A stretch of DNA of 64,000 bases from Moritella yayanosii (GTDB lineage Bacteria; Pseudomonadota; Gammaproteobacteria; Enterobacterales; Moritellaceae): NCBI RefSeq assembly GCF_900465055.1, contig NZ_LS483250.1:3038001-3102000 (forward strand), written 5' to 3'. Shown here piece after piece: positions 34,764 to 47,788 of the stretch (position 1 is its first letter; the number at the start of each line of letters is the position of its first letter). A model generated the notes under the pieces. It did not search any database, was not told where the DNA came from, and worked only from the letters and a program-made list of their open reading frames with translations. Made by a program: the position numbers and the translations under genes.

Positions 34764-35592
34764 ATGGACACCGCCTCACCCTTTCGCGCTGTTGATTTGG
34801 CAAAAAACGTGTTTCACATTCATGCTATTAATGAGAATGAAAAAAAGTTTGGCAAGGAAAGTACAATCGCACCACTTGGTTGAAGGCGATTGTGAAACGA
34901 GTACCAACAACCGCGGTAATCGGCATGGAAGCTTGAGGTTCAGCTAATTATTGGGCAAGAGAGCTCACAGCACTTGGTTACAGTGTTAAATTAATAGTCG
35001 CTCAATTTGTTAAACCTTATGTTAAAACAAACAAAAATGATAAAGTTGACGCTGAAGCCATTTGTGAAGAATTAATCTGCCACAGAACTGCAAAAGCAAA
35101 CCAAATCAGAGGGCTCGTCAGTGAATACGGCATTTGGCATCGCTTATTTACGAAAAACGATACCAATGTGGTTAGAAGAATCCGACAACGGTTTAACATT
35201 TGATTTTAGGGTTTTGTTGCTCACGCTCCAGGAAGATTTAATTCTTGTAAATGAAAGAATTGATTTACTGACAGCAAAAATTAAAAATAATGTTGCAACT
35301 AATCCCATAGGAAAAAATTGATGACAATTATCGAGATTGGTCCTTTGGTCTGCAGTGCATTACTAATGGCACTTGGGGATGGTTATTTAAGAAAATTATT
35401 AGTTCATGGTGCGAGAGCAGCTTTTCGTCATGTCAAAGATAAGACAGACCCTTTAAGTTTATGGATAAAAAACTTGAGTGAAAAAAACACCCAAATGTTA
35501 TTATCGTTGCACTTGCTAACAAATTAGCACGAATTTCATGGGCGTTAGTTGCTAACGACACCGAATACACAGAAACATTGGCCGCTGGTTGA
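34764..35592 (+). pseudogene. IS110-family transposase remnant
   Basis: Segments of an IS110-type (DEDD) transposase follow one another in shifting frames: FRAVDLAKNVFHIHAINEN, TTAVIGMEA, YVKTNKNDKVDAEAICEEL, the IGPLVCSALLMALGDG segment and GYLRKLLVHGARAAFRH. There is a TGA in the GMEA-GSA region near 34935. About 40 residues are missing between MALGDG and GYLRKLL near 35380, and further frame changes are present. It lies inside the IS66-type element and is inactive. Its own ends are not clear. Confidence 0.85.
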
Positions 35593-35835
35593 TTGTATTA
35601 AAATAATTTTCATATTCGAAGTTGTAGGTAATACTTAGGTTACAAATAGTAAGCACATTATTTAAAAATTGCAAAAGTAAAAGAGAGATGGAAAATAGGT
35701 TAAACCATCACTAGAAAAACCTTTACGAAGCGAAGAGTTAATAACTCGTGTAAGCGCTTGGGATCTAGTGTGCGAATGAAGCCATTGAGGTTGTGTCCAT
35801 ACATGTTCACCAGACCCTACTTGAAAAATAAAATA

Positions 35836-36950
35836 TATCAAACAGAGCCGCCTGAAGTCGTTAACCTTAACGAGGCTAATAAATTAATTCAGGAATTATG
35901 GCAACAGCTAAGAGAATATGAAGACAGATTGGCCACATCCTCACGGAACTCATCGTTGTCACCGTCATCGGACACTCCTGCGCAAAAGGCCGAGCGAAAA
36001 AAGCTCAAGCGCCTCGTAGTGGAAATAAGATTGGCGCTCAGCCAAACTCCCTGTTACCGCATCAGGGAGTCAAATGGGACCTAATTTACTCAGTTACATC
36101 AGTGTATTGACTGGACAATATCACCTTAGTATTCGAAAAGTTCAAAGCTTATTGAAATCTCAATTTAGCACTATATTTTCAACCGGTGCAATATCAGAGG
36201 CGCAAGGTCGAGTCAGTAATATGCTCACACCGCTGCATCAAGCATTACATAGCGCCATCAAATCATCGCCGATTGTGCATATCGATGAAACATCACATCA
36301 CCGAAACACATTAGCACAAACGCAGTGGCTCTGGCTCTGGCTTGCATCAGGTGATGATGTTGTATTCCAAAAAATAATGAGTTCACGCCGACAAGAATGT
36401 GCTCAATATATATTAGGCAAAAAGTTCACGGGTATTGTGATAACAGACCAGTGTGCTAGTTATAATTGGATCGATAATCAGAAACATCAATTCTGTTGGG
36501 CGCACATTGTGCGTAATCTTCAAAAAATGGCAGACTACAGCGGCAAAGGGCTGACGGCTCATATTGGTCAGAAATTAGTGTTAACTTGCCAAGGTGTTTT
36601 TAGAACTCAGCATCGATATGAAAATAATCAGTTAGCTGCCCATCAATATCAAAAACGAATGCGTCGATTACGGCAAAGTTTCAATTTGTTATTACAAAAA
36701 GGAATGAGAACACCTTGTAAACGTTACGTCGGTCGATGTAAATTTATCTTAAAGCATGAGCCGAGTTTATGGGTATTTTTATCATCCCCAGATATACCGC
36801 TTACAAATAATGAAGCTGAACGGTGTATTCGAGGTAGTTGAAACCTGCAAGAAGCGAAAGCTATCGGCATTAAGCGTGATCTCAACGTTCGTGAGTGCAG
36901 TCATACGACGAGAACCCTATCCTTATGTCTTCGATTTCGCTAAAACCTAA
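35836..36950 (+). pseudogene. IS66-family transposase TnpC, decayed
   Basis: The N-terminal part (NEANKLIQELWQQL... NSSLSPSSD) and the DDE core are in different frames with a gap between them near 36040-36075. The core begins GPNLLSYISVLTGQYHLS and continues through VHIDETSHHRN, ITDQCASYNW and FCWAHIVRNLQ to DIPLTNNEAERCIRG. The C-terminal end (SVIETCKKRK-like to YPYVFDFAKT) follows after a further short loss near 36838. No start codon or complete catalytic triad remains in one frame. Confidence 0.85.
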
Positions 36951-36978
36951 ATACAACATACCTCTGGTGAACGGTTAC

Positions 36979-37222
36979 CTGATAACGCATTGAAAGTAGC
37001 GCGCCATATTTTAGAAATAACACCGCAATTCAAGAAAAGAAGCTCAAAATGTTAAAAGTGAAGCAATTTATCTAAGCGTAATGGTGTGGTGAATTTAGTC
37101 ACAGTGCTAAAACAATTGAACCTAGTGCTTAAAGGGTTTGTAAACTACGTCAAAATAGCCAATATTACGAACAAACTGTAAAGTCTTGCAGCTTGGATAA
37201 GACGTAGACTGCGAGTCCGTTA
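36979..37222 (+). pseudogene. Group II intron reverse transcriptase/maturase, 3' fragment
   Basis: After the second CTGATAAC repeat the frame reads DNALKVARHILEIT, which directly continues the ADN at 34750. Further on, LKGFVNYVKIANITNKL and SLAAWIRRRLR match the C-terminal (domain X/maturase) end of such proteins. Frameshifts and stops lie between them. Domain V of the intron follows at 37331. Confidence 0.75.
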
Positions 37223-37413
37223 GCGAACAATGCTATGCCTAACCAGTGGTTTAAAAGTATAGGTTTATATTCAATAAAAGAAGTGAAAACAGGTGTTCAC
37301 GCTTTTTTATTAAGACATAGCAAATTGCAGGAACCGTATACGAGGTCCGTACGTACGGTTCTGTGAGAAGCAAAAGTCTCACTCTACTCGATGTATTCGT
37401 CATTAACTACGCA

Positions 37414-38250
37414 TTACACTGGTGTTGGAATTGGATTACGCTTATGAGTCGTTTTTTTATAAGTATCGATAATTTTAGTTTCAGCTTTAATATCGATGTC
37501 TTTCCCTTCTAAGAAATCATCAATCTGATCGTAAGTCACACCGAGTGCAACTTCATCTTCAAGTTGCGGGCGATCTTCTTCTAAATCTGCTGTTGGTATT
37601 TTTTGATAAACCTCTTGCGGAGCCCCCAAAGATTCGGCTAGCGCTCTAACTTGACGTTTATTCAAACCAAATAGCGGCGCTAAATCACAAGCCCCATCAC
37701 CGTGCTTAGTAAAGAAGCCGGAAATGTTCTCTGCACTATGATCGGTTCCCGGTACTAAACCACGATATAACCCTGCAATTTCATATTGTGCAATCATGCG
37801 CATTCTTGCTTTTACATTACCTTTATTAAAATCTTGGTTGAAGGCGGTGCTTTCTGGTAATCCTGCGGTCTTCACGGATCTGAGTACCTCGGCATGAATA
37901 CTATCTGCACCTGACTGGATATTGACTGTGACGGATGTTTTCGGGTTAATAAAGTTAAGTGCTTTTTGAGCATCATCTTCATCCGCCTGTACTGAGTAAG
38001 GTAAGCGCACGGCAATAAAATTATAATCATCATTACTGTGTTCAGTATTAAGCTCTTCAATTGCTAGTTGGCATAGTCGGCCACAAGTTGATGAATCAAC
38101 ACCACCACTTATACCTAATACTAAACTTTTTAATCCTGAGTTAGTTAATTGCAGCTTGATAAAGTTAATGCGACTACGGATCTCATCGGCGATATTGATA
38201 CTTGGTTTAACTTTCATCTCTGCGATAATTTGTTTTTTAAGTTCAGTCAT
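37414..38250 (-). CDS. nadE: NH3-dependent NAD+ synthetase
   Basis: NadE makes NAD+ from deamido-NAD+, ATP and ammonia. The product of 278 residues has the PP-loop SGGVDSS (48-54), [19 protein letters not shown] in the middle, and [15 protein letters not shown] near residue 220. The C-terminus [10 protein letters not shown] resembles the short Vibrio-type end rather than the longer E. coli one. It is divergent from the rrn operon and its 3' end faces the group II intron remnant, 24 bp away, with no obvious terminator. Confidence 0.96.
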   Translation of the reverse strand: MTELKKQIIAEMKVKPSINIADEIRSRINFIKLQLTNSGLKSLVLGISGGVDSSTCGRLCQLAIEELNTEHSNDDYNFIAVRLPYSVQADEDDAQKALNFINPKTSVTVNIQSGADSIHAEVLRSVKTAGLPESTAFNQDFNKGNVKARMRMIAQYEIAGLYRGLVPGTDHSAENISGFFTKHGDGACDLAPLFGLNKRQVRALAESLGAPQEVYQKIPTADLEEDRPQLEDEVALGVTYDQIDDFLEGKDIDIKAETKIIDTYKKTTHKRNPIPTPV

Positions 38251-38707
38251 GGGTCTATCTCCTTGGTTAAGGTTATTGTATCGCGATAAATGGACATTAC
38301 TAGTTACCTAGCACCGTAAGTGATGACTTTTAAATGAACCGATTCGTTATATTGCGCTATTTGCATACTATTAATATCGAAAAAAAACAGTTTTGTACTA
38401 AATCCATACAGAGCTTGTTGTTTGTGAGGTTATTTACTAATAACGCTTGCCTATGTGATCGAATTCTCTATAATCCATCTCACTGACACGGCAACAGCCG
38501 CTCAGTATGCTCTTTAACAATTTATTCAAGCAATCTGTGTGAGCACTTGCAGAGATATAATGACCAAATATTATATCAATGTAATTGTGAACATTAAACT
38601 TAAATCGAAAGATGATAGTTTTATAAACAATAGAACTTTGGTTTTATTGTTGAAGTACAGAATTCATTGAGCCGACTTAATTGCTTAGGCAGTTAGTCAA
38701 AAACTTT
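38251..38707 (+). promoter_or_regulatory. rrn promoter and leader region
   Basis: The rRNA promoter P1 is TTGCCT (38447-38452), a 16-bp spacer and TATAAT (38469-38474), followed by CACTGACACGG as in other gammaproteobacterial rrn leaders. The antitermination boxA TGCTCTTTAACAA lies at 38508-38520. The left arm of the 16S processing stem is at 38524-38551. The nadE promoter must lie in the left part of this 457-bp region; I could not place it. Confidence 0.85.
38524..38551 (+). other. Left arm of 16S rRNA processing stem
   Basis: These 28 bases, beginning ATTCAAGCAATCTGTG, are complementary over almost their whole length to 40271-40298 beyond the 16S 3' end. The two form the long stem cut by RNase III in precursor 16S rRNA. 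Confidence 0.8.
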
Positions 38708-40252
<1,545 letters not shown>

Positions 40253-40543
40253 CGTAAAGTTGTTAATTTTTGTAAGTGCCCACACAAATTGCTTGAATAG
40301 AAAGTTGAAAAGTATGTCTTACTCATCGTAAGACGCGAGAAAGCAAAGATAAACAATACAATGTTTATCTTTGCTTTTTAGCAAATTGCTCTTTAAAAAT
40401 TTGGAAAGCTGAATAAATAAAGAAGTTCTTAAAACACGTTATTGCTTTGGCAATAACAATAGAGTGTTCTTGAGTATTCTTGAGGCGAAAAAAACTAGAT
40501 AATACCTAGTTATTTCAATTGTACGGTCGACTTTAGATTGTAT
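40253..40543 (+). other. 16S-23S spacer without tRNA genes
   Basis: The 291-bp spacer holds no tRNA. It contains the right arm of the 16S stem (40271-40298) and a small hairpin GTCTTAC/GTAAGAC (40316-40334). A perfect 16-bp hairpin follows (40340-40377), then a second boxA TGCTCTTTAAAAA (40387-40399) and the left arm of the 23S stem (about 40528-40543). Confidence 0.85.
40340..40379 (+). terminator. Terminator-like hairpin inside the rRNA spacer
   Basis: AAAGCAAAGATAAACA (40340-40355) and TGTTTATCTTTGCTTT (40362-40377) pair perfectly over 16 bp around ATACAA, and the right arm runs on into further T residues. It has the look of an AT-rich intrinsic terminator but lies between 16S and 23S. 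An antiterminated rrn transcript would have to read through it; it may instead be a processing hairpin. Confidence 0.6.
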
Positions 40544-43437
<2,894 letters not shown>

Positions 43438-43569
43438 ACAAATTAAAGTATGATTAATTGAAATATGACTTAAGAATAGATTGAACACTTTATGTTTTAA
43501 AGACTTCTTTATTTATAGCTTTTCAGATTAACAATAGAAATTAATTTTCTTATAGAAAGCAAACCAGAT

Positions 43570-43689
43570 TTGCTTGGTGACCATAGTGTTGCGGCCCCAC
43601 CTGATCCCATCCCGAACTCAGAAGTGAAACGTAATAACGCCGATGGTAGTGTGGGGTCTCCCCATGTGAGAGTAGGGCATTGCCAAGCG
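43570..43689 (+). rRNA. rrf: 5S ribosomal RNA
   Basis: The gene is about 120 bases, with terminal complementary arms (TGCTTGG... CCAAGC). It has the conserved CCCGAACTCAGAAGTGAAAC and GCCGATGGTAGTGTGGGG segments. It lies about 130 bp after 23S. A small CAAGAC-GAA-GTCTTG hairpin (43701-43715) follows. Confidence 0.97.
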
Positions 43690-43759
43690 CCATTTTTATT
43701 CAAGACGAAGTCTTGGGTAAACAAGAATAGACTGATGGAAACATTAGCACAGATTGTGC

Positions 43760-43836
43760 GGAGTGGTAGTTCAGTTGGTTAGAATACCGGCCTGTCACGC
43801 CGGGGGTCGCGGGTTCGAGTCCCGTCCACTCCGCCA
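43760..43836 (+). tRNA. tRNA-Asp (anticodon GTC)
   Basis: This 77-nt tRNA starts GGAGTGGTAGTTCAG and ends with an encoded CCA. The anticodon GTC is at 43794-43796 in the loop CTGTCAC, and the T-arm is GGGTTCGAGTCCC. The acceptor stem pairs fully (GGAGTGG with CCACTCC). It lies 71 bp after 5S as the last functional gene of the rrn operon. Confidence 0.98.
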
Positions 43837-43849
43837 ACAACAACGAAAG

Positions 43850-43877
43850 CCTGAATCGAAAGATGCAGGTTTTTTTT
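43850..43877 (+). terminator. Terminator after tRNA-Asp
   Basis: CCTGAATC (43850-43857 region) pairs with GATGCAGG (43862-43869 region) around GAAA with one mismatch, followed by eight T. It ends the rrn-tRNA transcript. Confidence 0.85.
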
Positions 43878-43917
43878 GTGCCTGAAATTCAGTGGTAAAG
43901 TACCGAACAGATTGTGC

Positions 43918-43926
43918 GGAGCGGTA
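43918..43926 (+). pseudogene. First nine bases of a second tRNA-Asp, cut by an insertion
   Basis: GGAGCGGTA repeats the first nine bases of a tRNA-Asp, with the C seen in the usual GGAGCGG acceptor stem. It is preceded by ACAGATTGTGC, as is the intact copy at 43760. Directly after position 9 the sequence changes to ATACCAATTCC, the end of an IS630-type remnant. The cut falls at a TA dinucleotide, the IS630 target. Confidence 0.7.
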
Positions 43927-44330
43927 ATACCAATTCCTATAATTAGCTGGTCAAGTTTGTCCAATCTCTAAAGCAGAGTGAAATCACTCTGCGTTTATCT
44001 TCACAAAACCTATTCCAAGCATCGCTACATCTATTTACAATGTCCTCATATCCACTAAAGCATCGGTTCGCTAATTCATTTTGTCGTAACCAACGCCATA
44101 CTTGCTCAATTGGATTTAATTCTGGTGAGTACGAGGGAATATGGATAATAGCTAGATTTTTAAATTCATTTGAGATGCTCATGCATATATACCATATTAC
44201 TGAATGGGGCTATCATGGCTTCTGTTTTTCCGTTATTCACGCAGACAGCACCAAAAAGGTAGGCATATCCAAATTATTGCTTCATCCTGAGACCTGATTT
44301 CAACGTCTTTTAACCGACATTCCGCCCCCC
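43927..44330 (-). pseudogene. IS630-family transposase remnant
   Basis: On the minus strand the C-terminal part reads FKNLAIIHIPSYSPELNPIE, then QVWRWLRQNELANRC, the DDE_3 end of IS630 transposases, ending at 43943. Upstream of it, short pieces such as FGAVCVNNGKTEAMIAPFSN and GLKDVEIRSQDEA are readable in other frames, with the middle of the catalytic domain missing near 44190. It is inactive and truncated at the N-terminal side. Confidence 0.8.
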
Positions 44331-44434
44331 ATTATAGATATTAAATGTCGTTTTTTAGCGGCACGTTCAACGCAGATGTATACATGATGTATTTGTTAAT
44401 GCTGATGTCATACATAAATTGTAAAATACCGCGA

Positions 44435-45505
44435 TAAAAAAAATCTTGACGGTATCCTACTCAACAAAGGTCTTGACCACCTCGGCTTAGTTTCTGGCAT
44501 GTGCAAAGATATGGGTATCGCCCAATTTATCGATGCAGCACATCCAAATAAAAGTAAAGATAAGCAAATTTCATATGGTCAACTCGTGGATGCCATGATT
44601 TTAAATGGACTCGGTTTTGTTGGCAGAACATTGCATATGTATCCTGAATATTTTTCAGGCAGAACTGTCTAATATTTGATTGGCAAGGGCGTAAAAGCGG
44701 AACATATTAATGCTGATGCGCTCGGTCGCTGCCTTGACTAACGGTATGAAACTGGCGTATCCGAACTGTTTCAAGGATTGTCTGCTCGTACAATTTCACA
44801 CTTAGGCTTGCCTTGCGAAGGACTTAGTCTGGACTCCAGAAGCATTCATGTTGATGGTGAATATTGAATATAAAGCACTAAAATGGTAATAACGCAATCC
44901 AATTGGTACGCGGGTACAGCCGTGATCACAGCCCTGAAATGAATTAAGCAGCATGTTAAAATCCTTAAATCTGCACATGACCATTATTATGTCATTGGTG
45001 ATGCAGCGCTCTACACAGCAGGAACGATTCAATCGTGTGAAGAATAAAGTCAATTTTTCATCTCTAGAGCGCCACAAAAGTTAAAATTGGTCAAAAAAGT
45101 TATATCAGCATAAAATAGCTATCAGTTCACAGCATTAGACAACGGTTATAGCGCAACCTAGATAGACTCAAATTACGGTGGCTGTTAGTACTGAGTGAAC
45201 AAGTAAAAAACGCTTCGCTTGTCAGGATGATGCAATGAAAATGTTGGATATTGGGATGAAATCTCAAACCTGCATGGATCTGAGCGAAATAGAGGTAATT
45301 GACCCCCCTTTTTTTAATCAAAGTGGTTGGCCTAAAAAAGCTCAATAAGCCGATAGTTATGAATATCAGGTCCTTGGTTTACTCGCATCAAAATATTTCT
45401 TAGTCAAATCAAGCCTTGATAACATTGCTCTTGCAGCGTGAATAAATAGAGTTCGTAATTATTTATCACCTAGCTTACTAATACTGTGTATTAACATGAA
45501 GAAGA
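44435..45505 (+). pseudogene. IS1634-family transposase remnant
   Basis: Plus-strand fragments in shifting frames read ILLNKGLDHLGLVSGMCKDM, QISYGQLVDAMILNGLGF, VGRTLHMYPEYFSGRT and VKAEHINADALGRCLD. They continue with LGLPCEGLSLDSRSIHVDGEY, SAHDHYYVIGDAALYTAGT and, near the end, EYQVLGLLASKYFLVKSSLDN. They fit an IS1634-type (DUF4277-bearing) transposase. Stops occur near 44670, 44740, 44865 and 45045, with an internal loss near 44940. Inactive. Confidence 0.8.
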
Positions 45506-45632
45506 TCGCTCAATAACCCCCTGTGTCAGACTAGTTGTCGCCTTTTATTAAATAATACATTGGAGACAAAATTCCTCAACCTGCAATTGATTTAGAAACT
45601 AGAGAACAAGGTCTAATTTGGTTACTTCCACT

Positions 45633-45680
45633 ATGTCAGAACGTGAATTAGCTGAATATTGTAGAGAAAAAGACTTTTAG
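45633..45680 (+). pseudogene. Possible IS3-type transposase fragment
   Basis: A 15-codon stretch reads MSERELAEYCREKDF, which resembles the helix found at the start of some IS3-family OrfA proteins. It is too short for a firm assignment. The surrounding 45510-45690 shows nothing else recognisable. Confidence 0.3.
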
Positions 45681-45689
45681 GTAGTTTAC

Positions 45690-46499
45690 TGCGTAGTGTC
45701 AATCTGCTACCTAACATATATTGTTTTTGTTCACGGTAACCCAGTTCAATTTCCCAGCAGTGACCATAAAGGCTGCCTATATCAGCAGCGGATAACGCAT
45801 CGGGTCTATCATCGAGGTGATGACCTCATAATTTTTACCATGAACTTTTCTTGTGATTAACCTTGCTGTTATTTCTTTTGGTAGCTCTGGCCACCGCTTT
45901 CTTGTTCTTGGGTTACTCATCAGTTTGATGAGTTTATCATTGCGCCCTAGCGAGCGAATGATTTCATATTGTAAGTTCTTTTTGACGGGTATCAGCCAGT
46001 GACGTTCAGTTCCTGTTTCTTGCCATTCATGTAACAATCCCAGTGAATAAAAGCCTTTGTCGAATAATGTGAGACTATTATTAGGCGTTGTGTCTATGAG
46101 CTGCTCAATGCCATCTGGCATACCATTCTGGTAACTTAGCATCTTTAACCCATTGACTGCTCATACGCTGAAAGACTGCTTTCATCGCATCTTCACCGAG
46201 TTTTTTTGTCGCTGAGTTAACGCACTTGGCACTACAAATACCTTGCCTGTTCGGTCTACAATATCAAGTTGATTAACGATATCTGCCATCGATTTATCAT
46301 TATAGAGAGCCATCCCGACAAGTAACCAAACCATCGATTCAAGGGTTAATTTACGTTTACGTAAGGTGACTGTATCAGTCAGTGAATAGGCTTCATTAAT
46401 GAGCTCAATAGGCCATAAATCAAATAGCGTTTCGACCTGATTAGGCTTCCATTGATTGATGACATCAAGGGCTTGATAAACGTGCATAAAAAAATCCAA
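45690..46499 (-). pseudogene. IS4-family transposase remnant
   Basis: The N-terminal 100 residues (46182-46499) begin with MDFFMHVYQALDVINQWKP and include LTLESMVWLLVGMALYND. At 46201-46208 an A-run shifts the frame into LGEDAMKAVFQRMSSQW. After a deletion of the first catalytic region the frame resumes as DGIEQLIDTTPNNSLTLFDK (DDE). After another shift near 45785 it ends with WEIELGYREQKQYMLGSR, the Y-R-E-K signature of IS4. The C-terminus is lost. Confidence 0.82.
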
Positions 46500-46569
46500 G
46501 TATTATAAGACACTTGGATTTTTACAGCTGAGAAGGATCAGTCAACCGATCATATTTCTCTTAACTGAT

Positions 46570-46785
46570 CGGCATTAAATATCGGGTATTGTTTTTAGTA
46601 ATTGTGCTCTTTCATCTTGATCCACTATGTTTAATAAAAATTATCTTGCTGCTTAATTCGTTCATTAAGAAGTACATAGTACTCATGAGTTTCTACCAAT
46701 GCTTGCAATAACAATTTAGGTATTCTGTCTGGTTGTAGTGATAGCCAATCAAACAATTTTTTCATGTTAGAGTGATAGTGAGGAA
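46570..46785 (-). pseudogene. IS110-family transposase fragment
   Basis: On the minus strand the segment reads KLFDWLSLQPDRIPKLLLQ, then ALVETHEYYVLLNERIKQQD and, after a frame change, IVDQDERAQLLKTIPDI. It resembles the middle of IS110-type transposases just before the L-TIPGIG motif. It is unrelated in position to the IS110 remnant at 34764. Confidence 0.6.
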
Positions 46786-47023
46786 ACTCAAACCAAACTC
46801 GAGTAAGATTGAGCTTGATATAAACGTAATTTTTGTTGTTGCCGGTCTGTTGAATTTGAGAAAGCTGAATTCGAAACTATCCGTTGGCAGGCACTTATTG
46901 CCAGGTGTTGTCCCTGTGAATGCGGTATTTTTTTACCTTTTATAGATTAAATGATTTGTTTCGTTTCAGTTGGCTCTGAGTTGCAGTAAACTATCCGCTT
47001 AAACTGATATTAAGGACAGCTCG
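46786..47023 (+). promoter_or_regulatory. Region upstream of ubiE
   Basis: This 238-bp stretch lies between the last transposase fragment and ubiE. It must hold the ubiE promoter, but several AT-rich candidates are equally plausible and I do not choose one. AGGACAG before ATG 47024 is the ribosome binding site. Confidence 0.45.
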
Positions 47024-47779
47024 ATGACAGATAAATCAAATAAAACCACTCATTTTGGCTATAAAACCGTAGAGTCAGACCAAAAGGTCGATATGGTTGC
47101 GAGTGTTTTTCATTCAGTTGCGGCAAAATATGATGTCATGAATGACCTTATGTCTCTGGGTATTCATCGTCTATGGAAACGTTTTACGATTGATTGCAGT
47201 GGTGTAAGACCTGGCCATAAAGTTTTAGATCTTGCCGGTGGTACTGGTGATTTAACTGCTAAATTTTCACGTCTTGTTGGTGATATGGGAGCTGTAACGC
47301 TTGCAGATATTAACGATTCAATGCTAAAAGTTGGCCGGGCAAAATTACGTGACCGTGGTATTGTTGGTAACGTGACATATGTTCAAGCCAATGCTGAAGC
47401 ACTGCCTTTCCCTGACAATCATTTTGATTTGATCACTATCGCATTTGGTTTACGTAACGTAACAGACAAAGATAAAGCGCTGGCATCGATGTTCCGTGTA
47501 TTAAAACCAGGTGGGCGTTTATTAGTTCTGGAATTCTCAAAACCAGATTCTGATGTATTAAATAAAGTTTATGATTTTTATTCATTCAATATTCTACCTA
47601 AGATAGGTAAATTAATTGCGGATGATGGTGATAGTTACCAATATCTGGCCGAATCAATCCGTATGCATCCAAATCAAGAAACATTAAAAGGTATGATGGA
47701 AACTGCCGGTTTTGAAAGCGTTGAATATCACAATTTGACTGGTGGTATTGTTGCGCTGCACCGCGGTTACAAATTCTAA
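47024..47779 (+). CDS. ubiE: Ubiquinone/menaquinone C-methyltransferase UbiE
   Basis: UbiE is the SAM-dependent C-methyltransferase of ubiquinone and menaquinone synthesis. The product of 251 residues equals the E. coli length. The SAM-binding motif [12 protein letters not shown] is at about 67-78, the GIHRLWKR segment before it, and the signature [16 protein letters not shown] and [17 protein letters not shown] near 145-185. It begins the ubiE-ubiJ-ubiB-tat gene row; ubiJ starts 9 bp after its stop. Confidence 0.97.
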   Translation: MTDKSNKTTHFGYKTVESDQKVDMVASVFHSVAAKYDVMNDLMSLGIHRLWKRFTIDCSGVRPGHKVLDLAGGTGDLTAKFSRLVGDMGAVTLADINDSMLKVGRAKLRDRGIVGNVTYVQANAEALPFPDNHFDLITIAFGLRNVTDKDKALASMFRVLKPGGRLLVLEFSKPDSDVLNKVYDFYSFNILPKIGKLIADDGDSYQYLAESIRMHPNQETLKGMMETAGFESVEYHNLTGGIVALHRGYKF

Positions 47780-47788
47780 GGAATGCTG

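Larger units (their letters stand above)
34752..36978 (+). mobile_element. IS66-family element flanked by 8-bp direct repeats, itself interrupted
   Basis: The element starts GTAAGC (34752-34757) and ends with GGTTAC, the complement of GTAACC (36973-36978), consistent with IS66-type ends. It is bordered on both sides by CTGATAAC (34744-34751 and 36979-36986), the 8-bp duplication size typical of IS66. Only part of its tnpC is left (35836-36950); tnpA and tnpB are missing and an IS110-type transposase remnant occupies the left part. The ends and duplication are seen directly; family assignment rests on tnpC. Confidence 0.75.
33836..37390 (+). mobile_element. Degenerate group II intron carrying nested insertions
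   Basis: The 3' end shows domain V: GAACCGTA (37331-37338) pairs with TACGGTTC (37354-37361), with an inner TACG/CGTA stem, a CG bulge and a 5-nt loop. Domain VI follows: GTGAGA (37363-37368) with TCTCAC (37377-37382). The 5' part (33836-34330) is non-coding, as for ribozyme domains I-III, and leads into a broken reverse transcriptase frame resumed at 36979. Boundaries are approximate, especially the 5' one. The intron is split by the IS66-type insertion at 34752-36978. Confidence 0.8.

Noticed and set aside
34614-36950. Several short frames that could be taken as separate small genes
   Set aside because: Translation shows they are pieces of decayed transposase and reverse transcriptase genes rather than intact genes.
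43438-43569. Possible tRNA between 23S and 5S
   Set aside because: No cloverleaf or T-arm sequence is present; only the right arm of the 23S processing stem.
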